Shown: positions 5,885 to 13,009, counted from the first letter of the stretch. The stretch is 14,814 nucleotides of DNA from Lachnospiraceae bacterium (GCA_900766575.1 CAAFVW010000054.1:1-14814); one strand, 5' to 3'. A program made the numbers and translations. The notes: a model not told the origin generated them from the sequence alone.

Positions 5885-6844
5885 GTGTTTGATTTTGAAA
5901 GACCTAATATTGAGGTTAGCGAGATTTCAGAAGACAAAAAGTATGGCAAATTCGTAGTAAAACCCCTGGAAAGAGGCTATGGTATCACTCTGGGTAACTC
6001 CCTGAGAAGAATCATGCTGTCTTCCCTGCCCGGTGCTGCAGTGAGCCAGATCAAAATTGAAGGTGTTCTTCATGAGTTCAGTTCTATTCCCGGCGTAAAG
6101 GAAGATGTATCTGAGATCATCATGAACATCAAGAGCCTTGCGATCAAGAACAACAGCGAGACCAATGAGGCTAAGACTGCATATATCGAGTTTGAAGGCG
6201 AAGGTGTTGTAAGAGCTTCTGATATCCAGTGTGACCAGGATATTGAAATTCTGAACCCCGACCTTGTAATCGCTACTCTGAGCGGTAAAGATACCAAACT
6301 TTACATGGAGTTAACTATTACAAGAGGCCGCGGCTACGTAAGTGCCGACAAGAACAAACACGAAGATTTACCAATCGGCGTAATTGCCATTGATTCTATC
6401 TATACACCTGTAGAGAGAGTTAACGTTACGGTAGAAAATACCCGTGTAGGTCAGAGTACTGATTTCGACAAGCTTACATTGGATGTATACACCAACGGAA
6501 CCCTGGCTCCCGATGAGGCAGTCAGCCTGGCAGCTAAGGTGCTCAGCGAGCATCTGAATCTGTTCATCGACCTGTCCGAGAATGCCAAGACCGCAGAGGT
6601 TATGGTAGAGAAGGAAGATGATGAGAAGGAAAAGGTTCTGGAGATGAGTATTGACGAACTGGAGCTTTCCGTTCGTTCCTACAACTGCTTGAAGAGAGCA
6701 GGTATCAATACTGTAGAAGAGTTAACCAATAAGACTTCAGAAGATATGATGAAGGTTCGTAATCTCGGACGTAAATCTTTAGAAGAAGTTCTGGCTAAAC
6801 TGAAAGAACTGGGACTGCAGCTGAATCCCAGCGATGAGAACTAA
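5885..6844 (+). CDS. rpoA: DNA-directed RNA polymerase subunit alpha
   Basis: Alpha dimers scaffold RNA polymerase assembly, and the C-terminal domain binds UP elements and activators. With the GTG start it has 319 residues. The N-terminal domain includes LERGYGITLGNSLRRIMLSS and PGAAVSQIKIEGVLHEFSSI, both diagnostic. After an acidic linker (EKEDDEKEKV) comes the C-terminal domain at about 255-319, with LSVRSYNCLKRAGINTVEEL and VRNLGRKSLEEV. Two starts are possible, TTG 5879 and GTG 5885. GTG was chosen because GGAGG (5871-5875) is 9 nt before it but only 3 nt before TTG, and the protein then begins MFDFERPNIE, the common clostridial start. No ATG fits. Confidence 0.95.
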   Translation: MFDFERPNIEVSEISEDKKYGKFVVKPLERGYGITLGNSLRRIMLSSLPGAAVSQIKIEGVLHEFSSIPGVKEDVSEIIMNIKSLAIKNNSETNEAKTAYIEFEGEGVVRASDIQCDQDIEILNPDLVIATLSGKDTKLYMELTITRGRGYVSADKNKHEDLPIGVIAIDSIYTPVERVNVTVENTRVGQSTDFDKLTLDVYTNGTLAPDEAVSLAAKVLSEHLNLFIDLSENAKTAEVMVEKEDDEKEKVLEMSIDELELSVRSYNCLKRAGINTVEELTNKTSEDMMKVRNLGRKSLEEVLAKLKELGLQLNPSDEN

Positions 6845-6872
6845 TGAATCAGCTGATGAAAATGTTAGATTT

Positions 6873-6970
6873 CCGTATCCGGTAAGCCCAAAGTGTTCGG
6901 ATGCGGTTGATCTCTAAATGGCTAAAAACAACACATTCGGTAAGTAAGTCCAAAGTGCATGGCCGGATGT
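6873..6970 (+). repeat. Duplicated hairpin motif in the rpoA-rplQ spacer
   Basis: Two stem-loops share sequence. Copy 1 is CCGTATCCG (6873-6881) with CGGATGCGG (6898-6906), one G-U pair. Copy 2 is ACATTCGG (6933-6940) with CCGGATGT (6963-6970), one G-U pair. Both loops contain TAAG and an identical CCAAAGTG (6888-6895 and 6950-6957), 62 nt apart. The spacer has no gene, and the second copy ends 28 nt before the rplQ start. A 10-bp palindrome ATCAGCTGAT lies at 6848-6857. Origin by duplication is likely; function is unknown. Confidence 0.55.
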
Positions 6971-6997
6971 ACCATGAATGGAGAAAGGAAAATTATC

Positions 6998-7603
6998 ATG
7001 GCAAAGTACAGAAAGCTCGGCAGAACATCTGCACAGAGAAAGGCATTATTAAGAAATCAGGTAACCGCAGTAATCAATAACGGCAAGATCGTTACCACCG
7101 AAGCTAAGGCTAAGGAAGTACAGAAGATCGTTGACGGACTGATCGCTCTGGCAGTAAAAGAGAAGGATAACTTTGAGACTGTTAAGGTTACTACCAAGGT
7201 TGCCCGCAAGGACAAGGACGGTAAGCGCGTTAAGCAGATCGTTGACAAGGAGACCGGTAAGGTCCTGGCTGAATCCCATCGCGATAAGGATGGTAAGCTG
7301 GTTAAGATCGAGAACGGTGTTACTGTTACCGTATATGACGAAGTTGAGAAGGAGATCAAGAAGGATCTTCCTACCAGATCTCATGCACGTCGTCAGATGC
7401 TGAAAGTTCTGAATCCTGTAGTTGAGGTTCCCACCGATGCAGCAGGCAAGAAAAAGAACACCAAAGAAGTTGACCTGGTTGCAAAGCTCTTCGATGAGTA
7501 TGCTCCCAAGTATGCTACCCGTAAGGGTGGTTACACCAGAATCGTTAAGATCGGTCAGCGTAAGGGTGACGCAGCTATGACTGTTGTTCTGGAATTAGTT
7601 TAA
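6998..7603 (+). CDS. rplQ: 50S ribosomal protein bL17, enlarged form
   Basis: bL17 sits near the peptide exit tunnel. The N-terminal core (MAKYRKLGRTSAQRKALLRN, then the TTEAKAKEVQKIVDGLIALA segment) and the C-terminal core (AKLFDEYAPKYATRKGGYTR, then DAAMTVVLELV) match the family. At 201 residues it is much longer than the usual 115-130. The extra length is mainly a lysine-rich insertion at about 61-125 between the core halves, containing two related units, ARKDKDGKRVK (69-79) and HRDKDGKLVK (94-103). ATG 6998 was chosen because AAAGGA (6984-6989) lies 8 nt upstream and the family N-terminus follows; an in-frame ATG at 6959 would add unrelated residues. It is the last gene of the alpha operon. 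Confidence 0.96.
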   Translation: MAKYRKLGRTSAQRKALLRNQVTAVINNGKIVTTEAKAKEVQKIVDGLIALAVKEKDNFETVKVTTKVARKDKDGKRVKQIVDKETGKVLAESHRDKDGKLVKIENGVTVTVYDEVEKEIKKDLPTRSHARRQMLKVLNPVVEVPTDAAGKKKNTKEVDLVAKLFDEYAPKYATRKGGYTRIVKIGQRKGDAAMTVVLELV

Positions 7604-7632
7604 GTCATAACTTATAAAACAGGCATAAAAAT

Positions 7633-7680
7633 AGCGCCTTTGGAAATGATTTAGGTCATTCCCTGAGGCGCTTTTCTTTC
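7633..7680 (+). terminator. Terminator after rplQ, probably bidirectional
   Basis: AGCGCCT (7633-7639) pairs with AGGCGCT (7666-7672). An inner stem, GGAA(A)TGA with TCATTCC, extends it across one bulge. TTTTCTTT follows on the plus strand. On the minus strand the hairpin is followed by ATTTTTATG, so it can also end the convergent peptidase transcript that finishes at 7738. Confidence 0.85.
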
Positions 7681-7737
7681 GTGTGAATGTTTTTACTGCA
7701 ACGGTATCGGACAGTGACACGTGGATGAAACCGGCCC

Positions 7738-8679
7738 TTATTCCACTACCTTTTGGAAATGCTGGTAATCTTTACAGGAATTCCAGTGTCCACCCCAGGT
7801 AAAACCATGCTCTTTAAATAATTTGTAGCACAGATCATTTTCATCGATTTTATACGGGAAAGAAGCGTTTCTGTCCGCATACGGTAGAGCATTTTCGGGA
7901 GATACCTGTTCGCTGCCATCCTTACGGTAGGTGATATAAGGATTGTAGAGGGGATTGATATCTATGGCCAGTCCCAATGCGTGTTTGGAAAGGGAGGAGG
8001 TGCCTTCTACCGGTCGATAGTTAAAGCAGGAAGTGTTATTATCTTCCATGGAAGCAATATCATCGCCATCATATTCATCGATCAACAGTACTTTTTCCAG
8101 CTGATATTCGTTGCAATATAACTCATAAAAGATTTCTGTCAGGTCCTGAGCAATCGCTTTATTGCAGATTAATTCACCTTCTGCAAGATTTCCTTCAAAA
8201 TCATAATGACGGATATGCACATATCTCAGATCATAATAGCTGATTTCGACAGATTTCAACAGGCTTTCCGAAGCATCGGCTGAGTTATCCACAAGTGTTG
8301 GATAAGAAACACCTGTTATGTATCGCTGCAATTTTTCGGATAACGGCTCGTAATAGAAGCCATCTGACAGGGTGATACGCTGGTCTGCCATAAGCTCTCC
8401 ATTCAAGGAGGCACCGGTAAGAACGGAAGGTTGTGCTGTGGAAGATTCTTCCTGCAGGATTTCCGTCGAATCCACAGAGGAATTGTCGACAGCAGGTGTC
8501 TGACTGGGAGAAGGAGAGGGTTCTGCAGTCTGATAAGCCAGAGAAGGGTTGTCCGCCGCATAATCTCCCAAAGTGTATGAGTTGTGCTGAGATACCCGGA
8601 GCAATCCACCGGCTGCCACAGTAATAAGAGCGAGAATGCCTGCCATTTTCCATATTTTATTGCGATCCATGGGATTCAT
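7738..8679 (-). CDS. Membrane-anchored M15 family D-Ala-D-Ala carboxypeptidase-type peptidase
   Basis: Predicted zinc peptidase acting on peptidoglycan stem peptides outside the membrane. The 313 residues comprise a basic start and one hydrophobic helix (about 11-28, signal anchor), a Ser/Thr/Pro/Glu-rich linker (about 45-90) and a C-terminal catalytic domain. The zinc motif SKHALGLAID (231-240) supplies His233 and Asp240. WGGHWNSCKDYQHFQ (295-309) supplies the DxxH pair Asp304/His307, matching the M15_4 (VanY/endolysin-like) pattern. The middle region (about 91-220) resembles no family I can name. Start ATG 8679 has a perfect AGGAGG (8685-8690 on this strand) 5 nt upstream. It lies opposite to all neighbours, between rplQ and ecfA1, with its own promoter. 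Nothing links it to vancomycin resistance. Confidence 0.85.
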   Translation of the reverse strand: MNPMDRNKIWKMAGILALITVAAGGLLRVSQHNSYTLGDYAADNPSLAYQTAEPSPSPSQTPAVDNSSVDSTEILQEESSTAQPSVLTGASLNGELMADQRITLSDGFYYEPLSEKLQRYITGVSYPTLVDNSADASESLLKSVEISYYDLRYVHIRHYDFEGNLAEGELICNKAIAQDLTEIFYELYCNEYQLEKVLLIDEYDGDDIASMEDNNTSCFNYRPVEGTSSLSKHALGLAIDINPLYNPYITYRKDGSEQVSPENALPYADRNASFPYKIDENDLCYKLFKEHGFTWGGHWNSCKDYQHFQKVVE

Positions 8680-8721
8680 AGAAGCCTCCTGTAATGATTT
8701 TTCTGGAATATTATAAGCATA

Positions 8722-8750
8722 ACTATAAATGTTTTTCGGAAGCAGTACAA
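8722..8750 (-). promoter_or_regulatory. Sigma-A promoter for the M15 peptidase
   Basis: Read on the minus strand, the -35 box is TTGTAC (8745-8750), the spacer is 17 bp, and the -10 box is TATAGT (8722-8727). Predicted start near 8715 leaves a short leader before the ATG at 8679. A second TATAAT-like box lies slightly downstream (around 8711-8716) but lacks a matching -35. Confidence 0.55.
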
Positions 8751-8789
8751 GAGATTTTGAAAAAGTCGAGTCAGTTCCCCGTTAAGTGT

Positions 8790-8818
8790 TGTAAATCTGT
8801 GCATAATTTAGTAAAATA
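8790..8818 (+). promoter_or_regulatory. Sigma-A promoter for ecfA1-ecfA2-ecfT(-truA)
   Basis: The -35 box is TTGTAA (8790-8795), the spacer is 17 bp, and the -10 box is TAAAAT (8813-8818), with a start expected near 8825. It diverges from the peptidase promoter. The leader of about 65 nt has a small hairpin, GACGC-AGAA-GCGTC (about 8858-8871), ahead of the ecfA1 ribosome binding site. Confidence 0.65.
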
Positions 8819-8889
8819 GGGGCGATATCATGCGAAAGCAGAGATAATAAGCTTCCCGACGCAGAAGCGTCTATGGAATGGAGAGCACT

Positions 8890-9741
8890 ATGGAGATCAT
8901 AAAAGCAAAAAATGTAGTATATGAATATATTCGCCGGGATGAAGAAGGCAATGTGGAAGGCATTACCAAGGCAGTGAATGATGTGTCCCTCGACATTGAA
9001 CAGGGACAGTTCATTGCTATTCTGGGTCATAACGGTTCCGGTAAATCTACGCTGGCAAAACATATGAATGCCATCCTGAATCCCACAGAAGGAACATTGT
9101 GGGTGGATGGTATGGATACCGGTGAAGAGGAGAATATCTGGAAGATCCGCCAGACTGCTGGCATGGTATTCCAAAATCCGGATAACCAGATCATCGGACA
9201 GGTCGTGGAAGAAGATGTGGGATTCGGTCCGGAGAACATGGGGATTCCCACGGAAGAGATCTGGCAGAGAGTGGAAGAAAGTCTGCGGGCGGTTGGGATG
9301 TATGAATACCGGAAATATTCTCCCAACAAGCTGTCCGGCGGACAGAAACAACGAGTGTCCATCGCTGGTGTGTTGGCCATGCATCCCAAATGTATTGTGC
9401 TGGATGAGCCTACTGCCATGTTGGATCCCAGTGGCCGTAAGGAAGTCATCCGTGCTGTCCGTGGGTTGAACCAGGTGGAAGGTGTCACTCTGATTCTGAT
9501 CACCCATTATATGGAAGAAATTATTCACGCAGATAAAGTTTTTGTCATGGATGCAGGTAAAATTGCCATGCAGGGAACTCCCAGAGAAATCTTTTCACAG
9601 GTGGAACAGCTGAAAAAGCTTCGCCTGGATGTGCCGCAAGTCACACTGTTGGCTTATGAATTACAGAAAAAAGGAATTCCACTTCCGGACGGCATACTGA
9701 CCCGTGAGGAGCTGCTTCAGGCGCTTGGGTATGGGAAATAA
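8890..9741 (+). CDS. ecfA1: Energy-coupling factor transporter ATPase EcfA1
   Basis: One of the two ATPases of the shared ECF module, which drives substrate-binding S components for vitamins and transition metals. It has 283 residues. Visible motifs: Walker A GHNGSGKST (46-54), Q-loop VFQNPDNQIIG (93-103), ABC signature LSGGQKQR (148-155), Walker B CIVLDEPTAM (168-177) and switch His206 in LITHYMEE. The NPDNQ Q-loop is typical of EcfA1. An in-frame ATG at 8878 lacks a ribosome binding site; ATG 8890 has GGAG (8880-8883) 6 nt upstream. No S-component gene is adjacent, as in group II ECF systems where the module serves S components encoded elsewhere. Confidence 0.93.
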   Translation: MEIIKAKNVVYEYIRRDEEGNVEGITKAVNDVSLDIEQGQFIAILGHNGSGKSTLAKHMNAILNPTEGTLWVDGMDTGEEENIWKIRQTAGMVFQNPDNQIIGQVVEEDVGFGPENMGIPTEEIWQRVEESLRAVGMYEYRKYSPNKLSGGQKQRVSIAGVLAMHPKCIVLDEPTAMLDPSGRKEVIRAVRGLNQVEGVTLILITHYMEEIIHADKVFVMDAGKIAMQGTPREIFSQVEQLKKLRLDVPQVTLLAYELQKKGIPLPDGILTREELLQALGYGK

Positions 9742-9759
9742 CAGAAAGGATCCGATAAA

Positions 9760-10617
9760 ATGTCTATCATATTAGATCATGTGAATTACGTATATGGTGC
9801 AGATACGCCTCTGGCGGTTCATGCGTTGGATGATGTCTGTCTGAAGATACCGGAGGGACAGTTTATAGGTATTATCGGTCACACCGGTTCCGGCAAGTCC
9901 ACTCTGATGCAGCACATGAACGGATTGATCCGTGCCACCAGCGGACATATTTATTTTAACGGAGAGGATATCTATGACAAAGATTACGATATGAAAAAGC
10001 TCCGCAGCAAGGTTGGGCTGGTTTTTCAGTACCCGGAGCATCAGTTGTTTGAGATTGATGTATTCAGCGATGTCTGTTTCGGACCGAAGAACTTAGGGCT
10101 TGATAAAAAAGAGGTAGAACTGCGTGCATACGATGCGTTGAAAAAAGTAGGATTGCCGGATGAACTGTTTTATCAGTCTCCGTTTGAATTATCCGGAGGA
10201 CAGAAGCGCCGTGTGGCAATCGCTGGTGTCCTGGCCATGAAGCCGGAGGTACTGATACTGGATGAGCCTACGGCAGGACTGGATCCCAAGGGAAGAGATG
10301 AAATCCTGCAGCAGATCAAGAAATTGCAGACAGAGACCGGCCTCACGATCCTGTTGGTATCTCACAGCATGGAAGATGTGGCGGAATATGTGGATCGTAT
10401 TATTGTAATGAATAAGGGAAGCGTCATGTATGATGATACTCCGAGAGAAGTATTTAAGCATTACAAAGAGCTGGAGGCAGTCGGACTGGCTGCACCGCAG
10501 GTTACTTATATTATGCATGACCTGAAAGCGCGAGGCGCCGATGTGGATGTGGATGCCACTACAATAGAAGAAGCTGCGGAAGAAATCGCACGGGTCTGGA
10601 AAGCGAAGAACAAATAA
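9760..10617 (+). CDS. ecfA2: Energy-coupling factor transporter ATPase EcfA2
   Basis: Second ATPase of the ECF module, pairing with EcfA1 beneath EcfT. The 285-residue protein has Walker A GHTGSGKST (40-48), Q-loop VFQYPEHQLFE (88-98), signature LSGGQKRRVAIAG (144-156), Walker B VLILDEPTAGLDP (164-176) and a switch His in LLVSHSMEDVAE. The YPEHQLFE Q-loop is the EcfA2 form. It starts 18 bp after ecfA1, with AAAGGA (9745-9750) 9 nt before the ATG, so the two genes are clearly co-transcribed. The C-terminus, rich in Ala, Asp and Glu (ARGADVDVDATTIEEAAEEI), is usual for the family. Confidence 0.95.
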   Translation: MSIILDHVNYVYGADTPLAVHALDDVCLKIPEGQFIGIIGHTGSGKSTLMQHMNGLIRATSGHIYFNGEDIYDKDYDMKKLRSKVGLVFQYPEHQLFEIDVFSDVCFGPKNLGLDKKEVELRAYDALKKVGLPDELFYQSPFELSGGQKRRVAIAGVLAMKPEVLILDEPTAGLDPKGRDEILQQIKKLQTETGLTILLVSHSMEDVAEYVDRIIVMNKGSVMYDDTPREVFKHYKELEAVGLAAPQVTYIMHDLKARGADVDVDATTIEEAAEEIARVWKAKNK

Positions 10618-10699
10618 GATCAAATAAGAAAAGCATGAGTGAAGATGCGGGTCCCGACCTGAAGAAGGATTGCAGGCGGAAACCCAGGTAAGGAGCAAT

Positions 10700-11509
10700 A
10701 TGCTTAGAGATATTACATTAGGACAATATTATCAGACAGAGTCAGTGATTCACAAGATGGATCCCAGAGTCAAGCTGGGAGGCACCGTACTGTTTATTAT
10801 TTCACTGTTCTTTTTCAAAAATTATGCGGGATATGTGATTGCGGCCCTGTTTCTGGGACTGGTGATCCGCCTGTCGAAAGTACCATTTAAGTTCATGGTA
10901 AAAGGAATGAAGACCATCGTCATGCTGATGCTGATCACGGTGGTATTCAATCTTTTTCTGACTCCGGGCACACCGCTTTTTACGATCTGGAAGCTGACGA
11001 TCACCCAGGAAGGTTTGAAGATGGCGATTTCCATGGCCATACGTCTGACACTTCTGATTATCGGCTCCTCAGTGATGACACTGACTACTACTCCGAATAA
11101 CCTTACGGATGGTATGGAGAAAATGATGGGTCCCTTAAAGGTATTTAAGGTGCCGGTACATGAAGTGGCTATGATGATGTCGATTGCCCTTCGTTTTATT
11201 CCTATTTTATTAGAAGAAACAGATAAGATCATGAAGGCACAGATTGCCAGAGGTGCGGATTTCGAGAGCGGAAATATCTTCAAGAGAGCCAAAGCCATGG
11301 TGCCCCTTCTGGTTCCTTTGTTTATCTCCGCATTCCGCAGAGCCAACGACCTGGCTATGGCTATGGAAGCCAGATGTTATCGCGGCGGAGAAGGCAGAAC
11401 GAAGATGAAACCGTTGATTTATCATAAGAGAGATTACATTGCATACGGATGTATCGCTGCATACATGGTGATCAGTATTGTCATCGGAAGACTGACAATT
11501 TTGCCGTAA
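10700..11509 (+). CDS. ecfT: Energy-coupling factor transporter transmembrane protein EcfT
   Basis: Transmembrane scaffold that joins the EcfA ATPases to S components. The 269 residues contain several hydrophobic helices (about 27-56, 72-88, 112-130, 247-264) and a cytoplasmic coupling region with the two short Arg motifs of the family, IARGADF (182-188) and AMEARCYRGG (221-230). The N-terminus, LGQYYQTESVIHKMDPRVKL, is characteristic. An in-frame TTG at 10670 is possible, but ATG 10700 has AGGAG (10691-10695) 4 nt upstream and gives the family start. It follows ecfA2 by 82 bp, a gap that contains an 18-codon open frame ending in this ribosome binding site. Confidence 0.95.
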   Translation: MLRDITLGQYYQTESVIHKMDPRVKLGGTVLFIISLFFFKNYAGYVIAALFLGLVIRLSKVPFKFMVKGMKTIVMLMLITVVFNLFLTPGTPLFTIWKLTITQEGLKMAISMAIRLTLLIIGSSVMTLTTTPNNLTDGMEKMMGPLKVFKVPVHEVAMMMSIALRFIPILLEETDKIMKAQIARGADFESGNIFKRAKAMVPLLVPLFISAFRRANDLAMAMEARCYRGGEGRTKMKPLIYHKRDYIAYGCIAAYMVISIVIGRLTILP

Positions 11510-11556
11510 ATGACGGAGACAGTCTGTTGAAGTCAGGAAAATTAGAGGGAGAAACG

Positions 11557-12366
11557 TTGGAAACGGAGAAGAGGTTGGAAGAAGGAACAAAAGAGACTGA
11601 GGAAACGCTTAGGACGGGAAACGAGGTAAAGCGGATTTGTCTGACCGTAGCATATGATGGAACGAATTATCATGGCTGGCAGGTGCAAAACAACGGAATC
11701 ACGATTGAGAGTGAACTGAACAGATGTCTGACAGATCTGTTCCGGGAGCCCATTGAAGTTATTGGGGCCAGCCGGACGGATTCCGGAGTACATGCTTTGG
11801 GCAATATTGCAGTATTTGACACGACCAGCCGGATGCCTGCAGAGAAAATTTCTTATGCATTGAACCAGAGACTTCCGGAAGATATCCGGATCCAGAAATC
11901 CGAGCAGGTGGCAGATGACTGGCATCCCCGGAAATGCGACAGCCGCAAGACTTATGAGTACCGGATCTACCGTGCGCAGTTTCCCATGCCGGTGAAACGG
12001 TTATATTCCCTGTTTACCTATCATGAACTGAATGTGAATTGGATGCAGGAAGCGGCGGCTTACCTGGAGGGAGAGCATGACTTTAAAAGTTTCTGCCAGA
12101 CCGGAGCCCAGGTGGAGTCTACGGTGCGCACGTTATATTCTGTAGAAGTGGAAGAACAGGGGGAAAACGATCTGGTGATCCGGGTCTGCGGGAATGGTTT
12201 CCTGTATAATATGGTAAGAATCATTGTCGGAACGCTTCTGGAAATCGGTCAGGGAAAACGCGATCCCATGGATATTTTTACAATTCTGGAGGCCAGAAAC
12301 CGAAGCGCGGCAGGCCCTACCGCACCGGCGCAGGGACTGACTCTGGTGAAATATGAATTTTTGTAA
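11557..12366 (+). CDS. truA: tRNA pseudouridine(38-40) synthase
   Basis: Makes pseudouridine at positions 38-40 of the tRNA anticodon arm. The core is complete: KRICLTVAYDGTNYHGWQ, the catalytic motif SRTDSGVHA (Asp75 as numbered here), KTYEYRIYRAQFPM, HDFKSFCQTGA and FLYNMVRIIVGTLLEIGQGK. It ends LTLVKYEFL. No ATG or GTG starts the protein plausibly. TTG 11557 was chosen because GAGGGAG (11545-11551) precedes it by 5 nt, giving 269 residues; TTG 11575 (263 residues) is also possible. The first 23 residues are a charged Glu/Lys/Thr stretch not normally part of TruA. It lies 47 bp after ecfT and is probably co-transcribed with it. The start is uncertain, the identity is not. Confidence 0.93.
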   Translation: METEKRLEEGTKETEETLRTGNEVKRICLTVAYDGTNYHGWQVQNNGITIESELNRCLTDLFREPIEVIGASRTDSGVHALGNIAVFDTTSRMPAEKISYALNQRLPEDIRIQKSEQVADDWHPRKCDSRKTYEYRIYRAQFPMPVKRLYSLFTYHELNVNWMQEAAAYLEGEHDFKSFCQTGAQVESTVRTLYSVEVEEQGENDLVIRVCGNGFLYNMVRIIVGTLLEIGQGKRDPMDIFTILEARNRSAAGPTAPAQGLTLVKYEFL

Positions 12367-12374
12367 TTTATCTC

Positions 12375-12403
12375 TTGACACTCATTGAGCGGTATCATAT
12401 AAT
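12375..12403 (+). promoter_or_regulatory. Consensus sigma-A promoter for rplM-rpsI
   Basis: Both boxes are perfect: TTGACA (12375-12380), a 17-bp spacer, and TATAAT (12398-12403). It starts 8 bp after the truA stop. The transcription start is expected near 12410, giving a leader of about 170 nt before rplM. Confidence 0.95.
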
Positions 12404-12415
12404 ATATGACTGTGA

Positions 12416-12557
12416 CAGTGTTTCAATATGCTGAGTCAAAGCCCCGACGAAGCATTGAAATATAGTATTCAACCGTTTTGGGAAGAAGTAAAATGTAGCC
12501 GGACATCTGCAGATTACTGTCGGACCAGAACACTGAAAAAGTCGGTCGAGAACCGGC
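12416..12557 (+). promoter_or_regulatory. Structured leader RNA upstream of rplM (candidate L13-type autoregulatory leader)
   Basis: CAGTGTT (12416-12422) pairs perfectly with AACACTG (12529-12535), closing a domain a few nucleotides after the predicted transcript start. Inside are an arm TCAAT..GC (12423-12431) with GCATTGA (12452-12458), interrupted by a 2-nt bulge, and an arm CCG(G)ACA (12499-12505) with TGTCGG (12518-12523). Outside, GTCGGT (12541-12546) pairs with ACCGGC (12552-12557) just before the ribosome binding site. L13 leader RNAs are known in low-GC Gram-positives; whether this belongs to that family was not tested. Confidence 0.5.
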
Positions 12558-12580
12558 GAAAGTAATATGGAGGGAACATA

Positions 12581-13009
12581 ATGAAAACATTTATGGCTAG
12601 TCCAGCTACAATCGATAGAAAATGGTATGTAGTAGACGCTACTGACATGACCTTAGGCCGTCTGGCATCTGAGGTTGCTAAAGTGCTGAGAGGCAAGAAC
12701 AAGCCTATCTTCACTCCTCATATCGACTGCGGTGACAACGTTATCGTAATCAACGCTGAGAAGATCAAAGTAACCGGTAAGAAGATGGACCAGAAGGTAT
12801 ATTATCATCATTCCGATTATGTTGGTGGCTTAAAAGAAGCTACCCTGAGAGAAAAGTTAGCGAAGAAGCCTGAGCAGGTAATCGAGCTTGCTGTTAAGGG
12901 CATGCTTCCCAAGGGACCTTTAGGAAGACAGATGTTCACCAAACTTCACGTATATGCAGGACCCGAGCACAATCATGCAGCTCAGAAGCCTGAAGTACTG
13001 ACATTCTAA
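12581..13009 (+). CDS. rplM: 50S ribosomal protein uL13
   Basis: Early-assembling large-subunit protein. The 142 residues match the family length. The protein begins MKTFMASPATIDRKWYVVDA and continues with DMTLGRLASEVAKVLRGKNK, HIDCGDNVIVINAEKIKVTG and the diagnostic VKGMLPKGPLGRQMFTKLHV. It ends EHNHAAQKPEVLTF. GGAGG (12569-12573) lies 7 nt before the ATG. With rpsI it forms the standard two-gene operon, behind a consensus promoter and a structured leader. Confidence 0.98.
   Translation: MKTFMASPATIDRKWYVVDATDMTLGRLASEVAKVLRGKNKPIFTPHIDCGDNVIVINAEKIKVTGKKMDQKVYYHHSDYVGGLKEATLREKLAKKPEQVIELAVKGMLPKGPLGRQMFTKLHVYAGPEHNHAAQKPEVLTF

Noticed and set aside
6918..6947. Mini frame MAKNNTFGK in the rpoA-rplQ spacer
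   Set aside because: It has a start resembling ribosomal protein genes but no ribosome binding site and only nine codons. It overlaps the second copy of the duplicated hairpin and is more likely chance.
8782..9528. 248-codon open frame on the minus strand opposite ecfA1
   Set aside because: It is antisense to an intact ABC ATPase with all motifs. The His/Phe/Ser-rich translation is typical of a shadow frame, and there is no ribosome binding site or independent support.
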